Notes: generated by a model from the letters alone, not told the origin. A DNA stretch of 25,982 nt from Sedimentisphaerales bacterium (GCA_016928975.1 JAFGJR010000297.1:1-25982); one strand, 5' to 3'; shown: positions 9,313-17,466, counted from the stretch's first letter. Program-made: numbers and translations.

Positions 9313-9594
9313 ATGAGAATCCAGGACGTTCGCGCGCAGCCGAATTGGGTCTTGTCTATCGTTGCAGAGGATGGTCGTGTCGGCACCTTCGATGTCAGTC
9401 CCTATCTCGAGTATGAAGCATTTGAACCACTTCACGACCCCGCTGAGTTCATCAAGGTCTCCAATGGCAGGTACTTCATAGAATGGGATTGCGGCGCTGA
9501 CTTATCGGCCGACACTATCGAAGCACACTGGCGCGTCACCGGGGCGGGACAGCTTGGCTCTGCGTCCTGTGTGGAGAAGTCTGATCACTGTTAG
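9313..9594 (+). CDS. DUF2442 family small protein
   Basis: 93-residue protein with the DUF2442 signature: an N-terminal strand region with F-D-V-S-P-Y-L, then FEPLHDPAEF and an ending in W-x-x-G-A-D-L-S-x-D-T-I. DUF2442 proteins commonly sit next to DUF4160 in toxin-antitoxin-like pairs and are presumed small regulators. Here no DUF4160 gene is present on either side. The last ~24 residues extend past the normal family end and look unconserved. The ribosome-binding site is weak (only GA-rich sequence upstream). The next gene starts 8 bases after its stop, suggesting one transcript. Confidence 0.75.
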   Translation: MRIQDVRAQPNWVLSIVAEDGRVGTFDVSPYLEYEAFEPLHDPAEFIKVSNGRYFIEWDCGADLSADTIEAHWRVTGAGQLGSASCVEKSDHC

Positions 9595-9602
9595 GCCACA
9601 AT

Positions 9603-10247
9603 ATGAAGCTCCGCGAGCGTTATCGAAGGCTGAACTTGTGGAACAAGCTCGCCGTATGGGGATCGATGGCCTCGATCGCAGGGTTAATTCTGACTGCTGT
9701 AATCACGATGATGCCGTCATCATCGCAGCCACAGAATTCTGGTGGACCCTCAATTGAACTGACTTTCTCACCACGTAGTGCGGTTCTCGGGAAGGTTCAG
9801 GCAAGGCTCTCGCCTGATGGCGTCTTCGAGCCGGTCCAGATGGATGTCGCTCTGAACAATAAGGGTGATACTCGTGCGACTGGCGTGGCCGCAATGATCA
9901 CGTTCAGACGAGGCATGAAGGTCCGCTCACTCGACGGACGCTGGCGTCAAGACCTGCAGACGAAGAACTATGGTGTCTTTCTCTTCAATGATCCACAAGT
10001 CCCGCTGTATGCCGACGCCGGTTGTCCAATTGGCGCATTCGAACTGTGCCTGCCTGGAAATGGAAAGGAAGAGGAGTTGCTCGCGGCGTTCCAGATACAT
10101 GGGGACTTCGGTCAAAAGGAAGGGTTGCTTTTCTATTCGCCCAGCACAGATACATACCGTTGTTGGCACACTAATACGGCAAACGAAGCATTTCGCAGAT
10201 GGAACGCCGAGACACCCAAGTGGAACAGCGATGGCAGCGGCGGATAG
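9603..10247 (+). CDS. Hypothetical protein with single N-terminal membrane anchor
   Basis: 214-residue protein that I do not recognise. It has a basic N-terminus (MKLRERYRRLNLWNK), one transmembrane segment at about 17-37, then a soluble, presumably extracytoplasmic domain rich in beta-strand-like sequence (about 50-190). That domain includes an N-N-K-G-D-T-R-A-T-G stretch typical of Ig-like folds. Three cysteines are in the soluble part. It follows the DUF2442 gene by 8 bases without an obvious ribosome-binding site, so it may be translationally coupled. Codon usage looks less GC-rich than the ilv genes, consistent with accessory DNA. Confidence 0.65.
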   Translation: MKLRERYRRLNLWNKLAVWGSMASIAGLILTAVITMMPSSSQPQNSGGPSIELTFSPRSAVLGKVQARLSPDGVFEPVQMDVALNNKGDTRATGVAAMITFRRGMKVRSLDGRWRQDLQTKNYGVFLFNDPQVPLYADAGCPIGAFELCLPGNGKEEELLAAFQIHGDFGQKEGLLFYSPSTDTYRCWHTNTANEAFRRWNAETPKWNSDGSGG

Positions 10248-10299
10248 AGTCATGTCCTGGCCACATCATCCGCGTCGCTTTGCGGGAGGCGGTGCCGCT

Positions 10300-10702
10300 G
10301 TGATTGACGACCTGCAGGACTACATCGACAAGTAGCTGTTCCGGGCGGACAAGGACATAGCCGTGATCGACCAGCTCTTGCAGTCCGACCCGCAAGCCTG
10401 CGCATCTGCCATTTGCTTTCACGCTCAGCAGGCGGTTGAGAAGTATCTCAAAGCGTTGCCGGCCTGGAAGGGGAGTGGATCTTCCCAGAATCCATGATGT
10501 CGACTTCCTGCTTGCCGAGTGCCACAAGGTCACCTCGGGGCAGTTTGACCATATCGATCTGAAGAGCCTCACGGACTTCGGCGTCTCCATACGGTACCCG
10601 GACGATTTCTACATTCCCGACCTATCAGAGATGATCTACTACGCACAGGTCGCAAAGCAGATCAGAGAGATCATGACGGGCCTGATCAAATCCGCTCGCT
10701 GA
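10300..10702 (+). pseudogene. Broken HEPN-domain gene
   Basis: Two frames together spell a HEPN-domain protein, the family that pairs with minimal nucleotidyltransferases as toxin-antitoxin or abortive modules. Frame 1 gives ADKDIAVIDQLLQ, then AICFHAQQAVEKYLKAL, the characteristic HEPN helix. Frame 2 gives DLPRIHDVDFLLAEC and the C-terminal helices to the TGA at 10702. The GTG at 10300 has GGAGG ten bases upstream. Two lesions are visible. One is a TAG at 10333-10335 where the family normally has Trp (W-L-x-x-A-D-x-D), so TGG to TAG is likely. The other is a one-base net insertion near 10467-10475. The frame ending at 10303 (reading HIIRVALREAVPL) may be the tail of a lost nucleotidyltransferase partner, but it is too short to be sure. 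Confidence 0.7.
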
Positions 10703-10756
10703 ATCCCACAGGCCAGGGGATCATCCGTGACAGTCGCCGGCCGCTCTTGACGACTC

Positions 10757-11323
10757 TCAGAAGGTCAGGTTGGACAGGTCGCCGCCTTTTTTCTTCAGGG
10801 TGTCGTAATAGATCTGGAAACGATCCTTCAGGTCCTTCAAGGAGGTCGAAAGGTTCTGGTAGTCGGTCTTGAGCGCTGTCGCTTCCTGGCCGAGGGCCTG
10901 GGTGATCGGGATGTCCTTGATCTTTGTGCCCAGTTTCTCCAGATCGGCTTGCTTGCCGAGGATCGCGTCTTTGTACTTGAGGGCCGTGGCCTTGAGGCTG
11001 TCGACGCTCATCGTATCGGCCTGTGCCTGCACTTCGCTGAGGGGCTTGGTCGTATCCACGGCGGCCGCCTGGGCCAGCGAGGGTGGAGACGTTGGTTGAG
11101 GTGCCGCCGCTTGTGGGGCCGGGGTTTGCGGGGCTGGCGCCGGCGCGGCCGGCTTCTCCTGGGTGCTCGGCGCTTTCGGGGCGGGCACCGCGCCGGGGCT
11201 CTGAGCACTCGGCGTCTTCGGGGCGGGCGTCGTCCCCTGGCCGCTCTTCTTGCCGCACCCGAGGGTCATCGACAGGGACAGGACCAGCACGCCTAACAGA
11301 ATGTCACGCCTTTGCGATCTCAT
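10757..11323 (-). CDS. Pro/Ala-rich lipoprotein with C-terminal coiled coil
   Basis: 188-residue predicted lipoprotein. The signal peptide (residues 1-22) ends in the lipobox M-T-L-G-C with Cys23 as the lipidated residue. A Pro/Ala/Gln-rich low-complexity linker (about 28-90) separates the anchor from a charged, helical region (about 95-180) with coiled-coil character. The start is fixed by AAAGGAG a few bases upstream and a promoter at 11373-11400. No known domain is recognised. The architecture suggests an envelope spacer or peptidoglycan-associated protein, which is inference. It is transcribed alone. Confidence 0.75.
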   Translation of the reverse strand: MRSQRRDILLGVLVLSLSMTLGCGKKSGQGTTPAPKTPSAQSPGAVPAPKAPSTQEKPAAPAPAPQTPAPQAAAPQPTSPPSLAQAAAVDTTKPLSEVQAQADTMSVDSLKATALKYKDAILGKQADLEKLGTKIKDIPITQALGQEATALKTDYQNLSTSLKDLKDRFQIYYDTLKKKGGDLSNLTF

Positions 11324-11372
11324 AGCATACTCCTTTCAAATAAATACGAACTCTCGTCCCCATATCGGTGCA

Positions 11373-11400
11373 ACTATACGCGCAATCGCTGGTCGGTCAA
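11373..11400 (-). promoter_or_regulatory. Sigma-70-type promoter for the lipoprotein gene
   Basis: On the minus strand TTGACC (11395-11400), a 16-base spacer and TATAGT (11373-11378) give a good promoter about 50 bases before the lipoprotein ATG. The remainder of the spacer up to 11606 shows no gene and no clear terminator for the next minus-strand gene. Confidence 0.6.
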
Positions 11401-11606
11401 GCCAAATGCCGTCCGTCTACGGGCGACAGTCGCCGGCTGCTTCTATTGGGACAAGGTGTCCAGGCTGCGGCGGACGCACTCGAGGCGGGCTCTGACGGTG
11501 GGCGGGGCGGGGGTGTCCGGGGCGGACATTCGGTGCTGCTGCTGGAGCCAATCACGGCAGGCATGGGTTTCGGAGCTCACTGTCAGACACGGGTCAGCGG
11601 CATTCG

Positions 11607-13940
11607 CTATCGTCTTGGGGCCGGTGGCGTGACGGCGCCACCGCCGCCACCGGGACCAGCCGCACCGGTGCCTACATTGGTTACCGTGCTCGAAATCGTG
11701 AAACTCGTGTATTTGGTGCCGGGTGTGTAGGTCCCATCCTGATACAGACCGTCGCAAAGCGTACCTGTTGAACTGCCCCCGTAGTAGACGTCGTACGTAG
11801 AACCTTTGACAAGTTTCTCCGACGAGAACGCCACGGAGCTGTACTGCTTTGTGGGCACGAAGCTGAGGATGTTCTCTCCAGCGCTGCTTTGAATGTGGAC
11901 CAGGGTGCCGGCGGGCAGTGTCGAGTTGAAGGTCAGCAGGATGGAGTATTGAGTCGATGTGGTGCTGGTGGTTTGTGCCATGCCGGAGCTGCCTGCCGCC
12001 ACGATAAACCCGCCGGTCATTGGGAACGACGAGTGGTCCAGGGCGCCGTTGTTACTGGCCGTCGGGCCGTTGACGATGACCGTGCCGGCGGTCATGGCAA
12101 TGGAGCCGTTGGAATCGATACCGTCGCCCATCGCGTCGATGTAAAGGTAGCCACCGTTGATGTAGAGCCAGTAGTCGCCGGCGGTCGCGCCCGGTGTGAC
12201 TGCGGCCTGGCCCGGCCTCCCACCGGGCATTCCACCCGGGCCTGCCATGCCCATCATATCGCCGCCAGCGGAGACGTTGATGCCGTCGTCGCTTGATGTG
12301 ATGTGGACAGTGCCGCCGTTGAGGGTGATGCTGGCATGGGTGCTTTCCAGGCCCTCGTAGGATTTGGCGATGCGAAGGTCCCCGCCATTGATGACCAGGT
12401 CGGCGTCGGCGTGAATGCCGTCATCTCCGGAGGAAAGAACGAACGTGCCTCCATTGATCGTAACGTCTCCGTTGGAGTGGATGGCGTCATCCGCGGAATT
12501 GACTGTGAAGTCCCCGCCGTCGATCACCACACTGCCGACCCCTTTGATTCCTTTGGCAGAGAGGGTTGCCGCGATCGTCACGTTGCTGCCGCCGCCGGAG
12601 GTCAGAGTGATTTGCCCGCCGCCGATCCAGACCTCTGCCTGGGCCGCAATCGCATCTGCCCCGGAAGTGATCTTCAGTACACCGTTCGCAATAGCGAGCG
12701 ACTGCCCCGCAACGATGCCGTCGTCGGTTGAGACAATCCGGATATCTCCGCCATCGACTGTGATCATGTTGCTTTCGATACCCTCGTAGCATCGAGAGAC
12801 ACGGATGTCTGCATTGTTGATGTCCACGGTGGAGTCCGAGTGAATGGCATCATCTATGGAATAGACGACGAACGTGCCTCCGTGGATTGCCAGGCTTCCA
12901 TTGGAGTGGATAGCGTCATCGGCAGAGTCGATCGTGAGGCTCCCGGCGTCGATGGCTACACAGACGCCCGCCGTAATTCCTTTGGCAGATGGATCCGTAA
13001 TGACCCTGGTGTTGGCGCTGCCGCCCCCGGCGGTTGACGTGATCTCCCCGCCAGCGATCAGGACGTCTGTTTCGGCCTGGATCGCATCCGCCCGGGAGGT
13101 GACGTGGATCGTGCCACTTTCGATGGAGATATAGCCCATCGTGGCATCTTCCTCATTGTCGGACTTCAAGCCATCGCCGCCGGCCTTCACAGTGATCGTA
13201 CCACCTCTGACGATCAGGTAGTCTCTACCCCGGATTCCATCATCGACGGCCTCAATGTCGATGGTGCCCCCGGCAATGATGAGCCCGTCCTTGCTGGAAA
13301 TGCCATCATTGACATTGCCATAGACGGCCAGGGAGCCAGTACCCCAGATGGTCAGGTCATCCCTGCTGAAGATCACGGCATTCGGCTCCTCCGTCTCCGT
13401 GTCGCCGACAACACTTGACCTTCCGTCTGCCAGATAGTTGTTGGAATCCTCGGCGAGAACGATCACCGTCTTCTTTGCATTTTCAACAAGGATCGGAGCG
13501 CTCCAGGAACAATAGATGTCCGCTCCATCCAGGATAAGTCTCACCGTCTTTTTGCTCTCGGAATTCACGACGATCTGCCCATCCGCGAGGACCCCGCTCA
13601 CCCGGTAGGTGCCTCCGTGCGTGATGGTTACTCTGCTGCCGTTTACGGTTGCGCCGGCTCCCCGTATGCCTATAGCAGCTTCATTCAGCGTGATTTCAAC
13701 GACCTCAGAGCTGTTCCATATGTAGTCCTCCGGGTCTTCGTGATCCTTCGCGTTCTCGTGGGACGGATCTACCGCAGTTGTCTCATTGGCGTCGGTATCC
13801 ACAGCCAGCCCTTCGCCGGGCACTTGCGAGTACGATGGAATTGCCTGCAACAGTCCCAGGACAATGAAGGCGGCGGCAACCCTTCTCATAGTCCTGTTTG
13901 TCGGCATTGCATGAGACTTTGACGGTCCGCGTCTTTGCAT
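11607..13940 (-). CDS. Exported beta-helical carbohydrate-binding protein (Cthe_2159/DUF4353-like)
   Basis: 777-residue exported protein resembling the Cthe_2159 (DUF4353) family of calcium-binding right-handed beta-helices that bind polysaccharide. After a signal peptide (hydrophobic core about 20-38) the family start is visible at about 74-150 (IWNSSEVVEITLNE, then a G-G-T-Y-R-V-S-G strand and VRLILDGADI). A long helix of turns with repeated D-D-A/G-I-H-S-N/D-G and I-N-G-G-T-F motifs runs to about 630. Residues 283-411 and 427-558 are two copies of one ~130-residue module. A Gly/Met/Pro-rich insertion is at about 561-585. A small beta domain (about 665-755) and a Gly/Pro tail end the protein. 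The ATG at 13940 has AGGTGATAAC just before it. Cell-surface or secreted location and glycan binding are inferred from family; there is no catalytic motif. Confidence 0.78.
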   Translation of the reverse strand: MQRRGPSKSHAMPTNRTMRRVAAAFIVLGLLQAIPSYSQVPGEGLAVDTDANETTAVDPSHENAKDHEDPEDYIWNSSEVVEITLNEAAIGIRGAGATVNGSRVTITHGGTYRVSGVLADGQIVVNSESKKTVRLILDGADIYCSWSAPILVENAKKTVIVLAEDSNNYLADGRSSVVGDTETEEPNAVIFSRDDLTIWGTGSLAVYGNVNDGISSKDGLIIAGGTIDIEAVDDGIRGRDYLIVRGGTITVKAGGDGLKSDNEEDATMGYISIESGTIHVTSRADAIQAETDVLIAGGEITSTAGGGSANTRVITDPSAKGITAGVCVAIDAGSLTIDSADDAIHSNGSLAIHGGTFVVYSIDDAIHSDSTVDINNADIRVSRCYEGIESNMITVDGGDIRIVSTDDGIVAGQSLAIANGVLKITSGADAIAAQAEVWIGGGQITLTSGGGSNVTIAATLSAKGIKGVGSVVIDGGDFTVNSADDAIHSNGDVTINGGTFVLSSGDDGIHADADLVINGGDLRIAKSYEGLESTHASITLNGGTVHITSSDDGINVSAGGDMMGMAGPGGMPGGRPGQAAVTPGATAGDYWLYINGGYLYIDAMGDGIDSNGSIAMTAGTVIVNGPTASNNGALDHSSFPMTGGFIVAAGSSGMAQTTSTTSTQYSILLTFNSTLPAGTLVHIQSSAGENILSFVPTKQYSSVAFSSEKLVKGSTYDVYYGGSSTGTLCDGLYQDGTYTPGTKYTSFTISSTVTNVGTGAAGPGGGGGAVTPPAPRR

Positions 13941-14285
13941 GTTATCACCTATCCTTCTCCCTCCGGACAGCCCGTAGGTGTCTTCCTGGCTATCTGTCTT
14001 CCTTGCGGAACTCCCGTCCTATTCACGTGGCCTTGCCTAGCTCCCATCTGCCCCAGCGCGTTCAGAAAGCGTGGCTGGAGGCGGATCCCTGCCAGTCGTC
14101 TACACGGTATAGTGCTTCGGATTGCGGAACGGTGACAGTCAAACCTGGGAATTCCTGAAACAGGTCTCCGGGGGCGATCCGGCCGGGGAGTTCCTTTCGG
14201 AAAATGTGATCCCGCAAGGGCATGGAAGCCGAAAACGCTTTGCGGCACCCTCGCAGACTGAATTGCGTGGAAATTGTGACAGCCT
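13941..14285. other. Divergent intergenic region, beta-helix gene / sigma factor gene
   Basis: About 345 bases without a supportable gene. The minus-strand part next to 13940 would be the leader of the beta-helix gene. I looked for a c-di-GMP riboswitch core and for consensus -35/-10 pairs there and found neither. The plus-strand promoter of the sigma gene lies just beyond, at 14300-14327. Confidence 0.4.
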
Positions 14286-14299
14286 CGATCGTGAGATCG
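14286..14299 (+). promoter_or_regulatory. Inverted repeat abutting the sigma-gene promoter
   Basis: CGATC, four bases, GATCG form a perfect 5-bp inverted repeat ending at the base before the -35 box. The position suits an operator or activator site. With only 5 bp per arm it could be chance. Confidence 0.3.
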
Positions 14300-14327
14300 T
14301 TGACAATAGCCAGCCGGCGAGTATAAT
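14300..14327 (+). promoter_or_regulatory. Consensus sigma-70 promoter of the sigma/anti-sigma operon
   Basis: TTGACA (14300-14305), a 16-base spacer and TATAAT (14322-14327) match both hexamers exactly. The predicted leader to the ATG at 14400 is about 65 bases. Housekeeping-type recognition means the operon is probably not solely dependent on its own sigma factor. Confidence 0.75.
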
Positions 14328-14399
14328 TACTTGGGCAGGCACCTGGTGTAGTTGCCTTCTCGAAGATCGGTGTTGGCGATTATCGGTCGTCGGGGAGGT

Positions 14400-14957
14400 A
14401 TGGAGTGGGCACCCGTGGTAGAGTATGACGCAGACAGCAGACGCCAGGGAGGGGCGGTCGCAGCAGCCGTCAAGGTTTTTGCCGAACACGGCAATTTTGT
14501 CCGTTCTGTGATCCGCCTGCGGGTCCGTGATGCGTCCCGCCGCGAGGACCTGTTCCAGGAACTGTTCCTCAAGCTCGTCGATCAGCCTATCCCCTTTGAC
14601 GTGCAGAATGTCCGGGGCTATCTGTACCGGGCCATCCTGAACGACGCGGTCGATCTGGCCCGAGAGCGGGAAGAGGAAAAGCGCCAGCTAAGAAAATATG
14701 TAGAAAGAAATGAGATTTTCATCCACAAAAGGCCCTCCCAAAGCGCCATACCAAGGGAAACGGATGAAAGGAAGTCCGTTTTCGCGAACCTGACGAGACA
14801 GTTGCCACGAAGGGAAGCCCAAGTAGTGACCCTGCGATACCAGGACGACTTCAGTATCGCGGAAATTGCGGCGGCGGTCGGTGTTGACAAGCGTACGGTA
14901 AGCCGTTATTTGACATCGGCACTGAGAGGACTCCGAGGGAAGTTGGTGATCGAATGA
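14400..14957 (+). CDS. ECF-type RNA polymerase sigma factor
   Basis: 185-residue sigma-70-family factor of ECF build with only regions 2 and 4. Region 2 spans about 35-89 and shows R-E-D-L-F-Q-E-L-F-L-K-L and N-V-R-G-Y-L-Y-R-A-I-L-N-D-A-V-D. Region 4 spans about 133-181 with L-P-R-R-E-A-Q-V-V-T-L-R-Y and the helix-turn-helix SIAEIAAAVGVDKRTVSRYL. The start is uncertain. The ATG at 14400 has its GGGGAGG too close, while a GTG at 14415 has GGAG nine bases before it. The frame also extends back to a TTG at 14352. It is followed after 9 bases by a zinc-binding membrane protein, the classic sigma/anti-sigma arrangement. Target promoters are unknown. Confidence 0.85.
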   Translation: MEWAPVVEYDADSRRQGGAVAAAVKVFAEHGNFVRSVIRLRVRDASRREDLFQELFLKLVDQPIPFDVQNVRGYLYRAILNDAVDLAREREEEKRQLRKYVERNEIFIHKRPSQSAIPRETDERKSVFANLTRQLPRREAQVVTLRYQDDFSIAEIAAAVGVDKRTVSRYLTSALRGLRGKLVIE

Positions 14958-14966
14958 GGGACTGCA

Positions 14967-16628
14967 ATGGTCAGCTTTGGCCCACGTTTGCCTTGCACGG
15001 ATGCCGAGCCCTACTACTATGATTATCTCAGCGGCCTCGGTGCGAGCATTCCAGAGGCGATAGTCCATCACATTCGGTGTTGTGCCCACTGCGCGGCGCA
15101 GATTCGGCAACTGGAAGCGGCAATCGCTGAATCCGAGGCTGGTGCCCACGGGCCCAACAGGGGCACAGACGTGATCGACGCGCTGAGCCTTCACTTTGCC
15201 CATCTTGGCGAAGAGGTCACATGTGCGAAAGTCAAGCCTTTCCTTCCTGCCCTGTTGCTGCCCTCGCTGGAAGTCCGGATTCCCACACCGATCACGGTCC
15301 ATGTGGATGGTTGCCGCCGGTGCCGTGAGGATATGGAGTCGCTTCGCGAACTGGAGCTGCGGCCGGGACAGTTGGCTCGGCTGAGCCGCCTGTATGCGGC
15401 CTTGCCGGACGGCGATTCGCACCTGTGTCGCCAGGCAAGGGCGAAGACGTGGGCGTTTGCCTGTGCTTGCTTCGAAGGGATCGATCCGCAGACTCTTGAC
15501 CACATGTGCGTGTGCCCGCGGTGTCGTCGGCGGGTGTACCGACGGCGAGAGAGGATTCTGGCCGGCCGGCCACCTGGGGACACGATTTTGGAGGCCGGCC
15601 TTTGCGGCGGGATATCGACGACGGACTTGTTCGAGTGGGTGGTGCCGTACAGACGCTCCGGCGACCTTGAGTCGTCGTCGGCCGGGGAAGACCCGATGCC
15701 TTCTCACGTGCAAGCCTGCCCTGAGTGCATCGAAAGGATGCAGGCGCTACATCGCACGATCTACGGTATTGCCGAGCGAGTGGATTCGGGCGTCTCGACG
15801 GTCTATACGACCGCGACCGGGGCCCGGCAGGTGAGGAGCGAGGGGCAGACGGAGAGCCTGTACGGCAACTACCCGATCCACGTAGCGACGGTGCATCCCG
15901 ATTCTGTGGCGGCTGTGGCACGGGTGTCCTCCCTCATACGTATCGGCGCGATGTATCCGCGATTGCGGCCGGTCATGAGAGCCGTGCTGCTGGCGGCGGC
16001 AGTCATCCCGCTGGCGATCGTTCTGTTCACCCACACCCGGTCCGCCTCCGGCGTCAGCATGCGTGAGCTCTCCAATGCCCTCAGACGCATTGAGAATCTC
16101 CATGTCGTCAACTACGGAGAGGATGCCACCCAGCCGACACAAGAAATCTGGGTGTCACGCGCTTCCGGCTGGGTCGTCATGGTGAACACGCGCAAGCAGA
16201 CCCTGTTCGACAACAAGCGACGCGTGCAGAGAGCGGTCTACCTCGACGATGGGACGACGGAGACGACGAAGCTGGAGAAGAACGAATGTATCAGCCCGGA
16301 CCAGGTCGCGGACGCGATTCTCAGATCCGCGGGCACAGAAATCCCCGCCGATCGTGAATCGCAGCTCCTGACGCGCGAGCCTATCTTGGATACTCAAGGC
16401 GATGGCGAAGGCTATGAATTGACCTGGGAGGGGAAGTCCTTGCGCGGTGGTTCGCATCTCTTCAAGGTGCGGGTCTTCCTCGATTCTCAGGGGCGCCCCA
16501 ACAGGGCGGAATACCTCCAGAAAACGGCGGATGAAGAGCGGTGGCGCACTGGAACCACAAAGGTGTTTGACTATCCGAGCCGGGAGAAGCTGGATTCAAC
16601 CGTGACGGCCATGTTCGGCAACTGGTAG
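14967..16628 (+). CDS. Membrane anti-sigma factor with four ZAS-like zinc motifs
   Basis: 553-residue single-pass protein that very likely binds and restrains the sigma factor encoded just upstream. The zinc-binding anti-sigma (ZAS) signature H-x3-C-x2-C occurs four times: H35/C39/C42, H112/C116/C119, H179/C183/C186 and H247/C251/C254, spaced about 68-77 residues. Known ZAS proteins normally have one. One transmembrane segment follows at about 338-355. The extracytoplasmic domain (about 361-553) is mostly beta-strand-like and could act as sensor; a LolA/RseB-like fold is possible but unproved. Start ATG is 9 bases after the sigma stop with GAGGGA before it. The gene ends 4 bases from the stop of the convergent prepilin gene. 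Confidence 0.8.
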   Translation: MVSFGPRLPCTDAEPYYYDYLSGLGASIPEAIVHHIRCCAHCAAQIRQLEAAIAESEAGAHGPNRGTDVIDALSLHFAHLGEEVTCAKVKPFLPALLLPSLEVRIPTPITVHVDGCRRCREDMESLRELELRPGQLARLSRLYAALPDGDSHLCRQARAKTWAFACACFEGIDPQTLDHMCVCPRCRRRVYRRRERILAGRPPGDTILEAGLCGGISTTDLFEWVVPYRRSGDLESSSAGEDPMPSHVQACPECIERMQALHRTIYGIAERVDSGVSTVYTTATGARQVRSEGQTESLYGNYPIHVATVHPDSVAAVARVSSLIRIGAMYPRLRPVMRAVLLAAAVIPLAIVLFTHTRSASGVSMRELSNALRRIENLHVVNYGEDATQPTQEIWVSRASGWVVMVNTRKQTLFDNKRRVQRAVYLDDGTTETTKLEKNECISPDQVADAILRSAGTEIPADRESQLLTREPILDTQGDGEGYELTWEGKSLRGGSHLFKVRVFLDSQGRPNRAEYLQKTADEERWRTGTTKVFDYPSREKLDSTVTAMFGNW

Positions 16629-16632
16629 TCTC

Positions 16633-17430
16633 TCACTTCGGTCGCCACACGGGGCTGGTCGTCCACTCGTTCTCGCCGATCTTCTCAACGAGCAGCAGAC
16701 CTGCATCGTGTCGGCAAACGTGTCCATCGACAAAGCCGAGGTTGATCGTCCTGCCGGGGTGGCGTCCGCCCACCGCGTCGCGCACCTCGCCAGGCAGAAC
16801 GGTCTTTTCCGCATTGATCTCAAGGCCGGGGATATAGGCGGCGCCCAAACCGGAATTGCCGAGGGAGACAGGCGGCTCCTTCGTCGCGTTCCACCAGCAG
16901 ATCAGCGCGTAGCCGCTATCACCCACGAGAAAGGTCTCTCCCGGGCGGGTGAGAGTGGATAGAGACACCGGGGGGCCTTGAAACTCATCGACGTCATACG
17001 GGGGAAGGCGAGCGTCCATTCTGCACAGCGAGAGATTCATGCCGTAATTGGCGTGCAGGATGTTCCCCTTGAGTCTCGGCTCGTCCACTCGCCTGGACGG
17101 GCACTGCAACCCCCGCACTCCTCTAATGGACTTGCGTTCGAGCACTCGCGCATCGTTGAACCACCACCACCCCACGGGATCGATGGCGCCATCCCCCACG
17201 TAGCCACCCGGCGGTGGCTGCCCGGATAGGCGCAAGCCCCAGGGGAGCGATCCGTTCTCCGGATCATACGTTTGCAGACACACCAGGATGTCACGGATCT
17301 TCGACGCGCAGACACTCATCCTGGCCTGTTCCCGCGAACGGGACAACAATGGGGACAGGATGGCCATCAGGAAGGCCAGGATGGAGATGACAACGATCAC
17401 CTCAACGAGCGTGAACCCGGCGCGCCTCAT
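16633..17430 (-). CDS. Type IV pilin-like / type II secretion pseudopilin with H-X9-DG-like motif
   Basis: 265-residue protein with a canonical prepilin N-terminus: MRRAG|FTLVEV, cleavage after Gly5, Glu at position 5 of the mature chain, then a hydrophobic helix to about residue 29. The C-terminal part has R-H-P-G-R-T-I-N-L-G-F-V-D-G-H-V (about 219-234), matching the H-X9-DG domain of planctomycete DUF1559-type prepilins, though with ten residues between His and Asp. Several Cys and Trp residues mark a compact head domain. The gene has only weak ribosome-binding sequence. A promoter at 17437-17466 would start transcription at or next to the ATG, so the mRNA may be leaderless. Many planctomycetes encode numerous such pseudopilins; partner genes are not in this window. 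Confidence 0.85.
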   Translation of the reverse strand: MRRAGFTLVEVIVVISILAFLMAILSPLLSRSREQARMSVCASKIRDILVCLQTYDPENGSLPWGLRLSGQPPPGGYVGDGAIDPVGWWWFNDARVLERKSIRGVRGLQCPSRRVDEPRLKGNILHANYGMNLSLCRMDARLPPYDVDEFQGPPVSLSTLTRPGETFLVGDSGYALICWWNATKEPPVSLGNSGLGAAYIPGLEINAEKTVLPGEVRDAVGGRHPGRTINLGFVDGHVCRHDAGLLLVEKIGENEWTTSPVWRPK

Positions 17431-17436
17431 GCCCCC

Positions 17437-17466
17437 ATACTACTATTTCGGGCTACCGGAAGTCAA
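17437..17466 (-). promoter_or_regulatory. Promoter giving a possibly leaderless prepilin mRNA
   Basis: On the minus strand TTGACT (17461-17466), an 18-base spacer and TAGTAT (17437-17442) precede the prepilin ATG by only 6 bases. Transcription would begin at about the start codon, in keeping with the lack of a good ribosome-binding site. Confidence 0.45.

Noticed and set aside
13941..14285. c-di-GMP riboswitch before the beta-helix gene
   Set aside because: The conserved GEMM core strings were absent on inspection of the minus strand.
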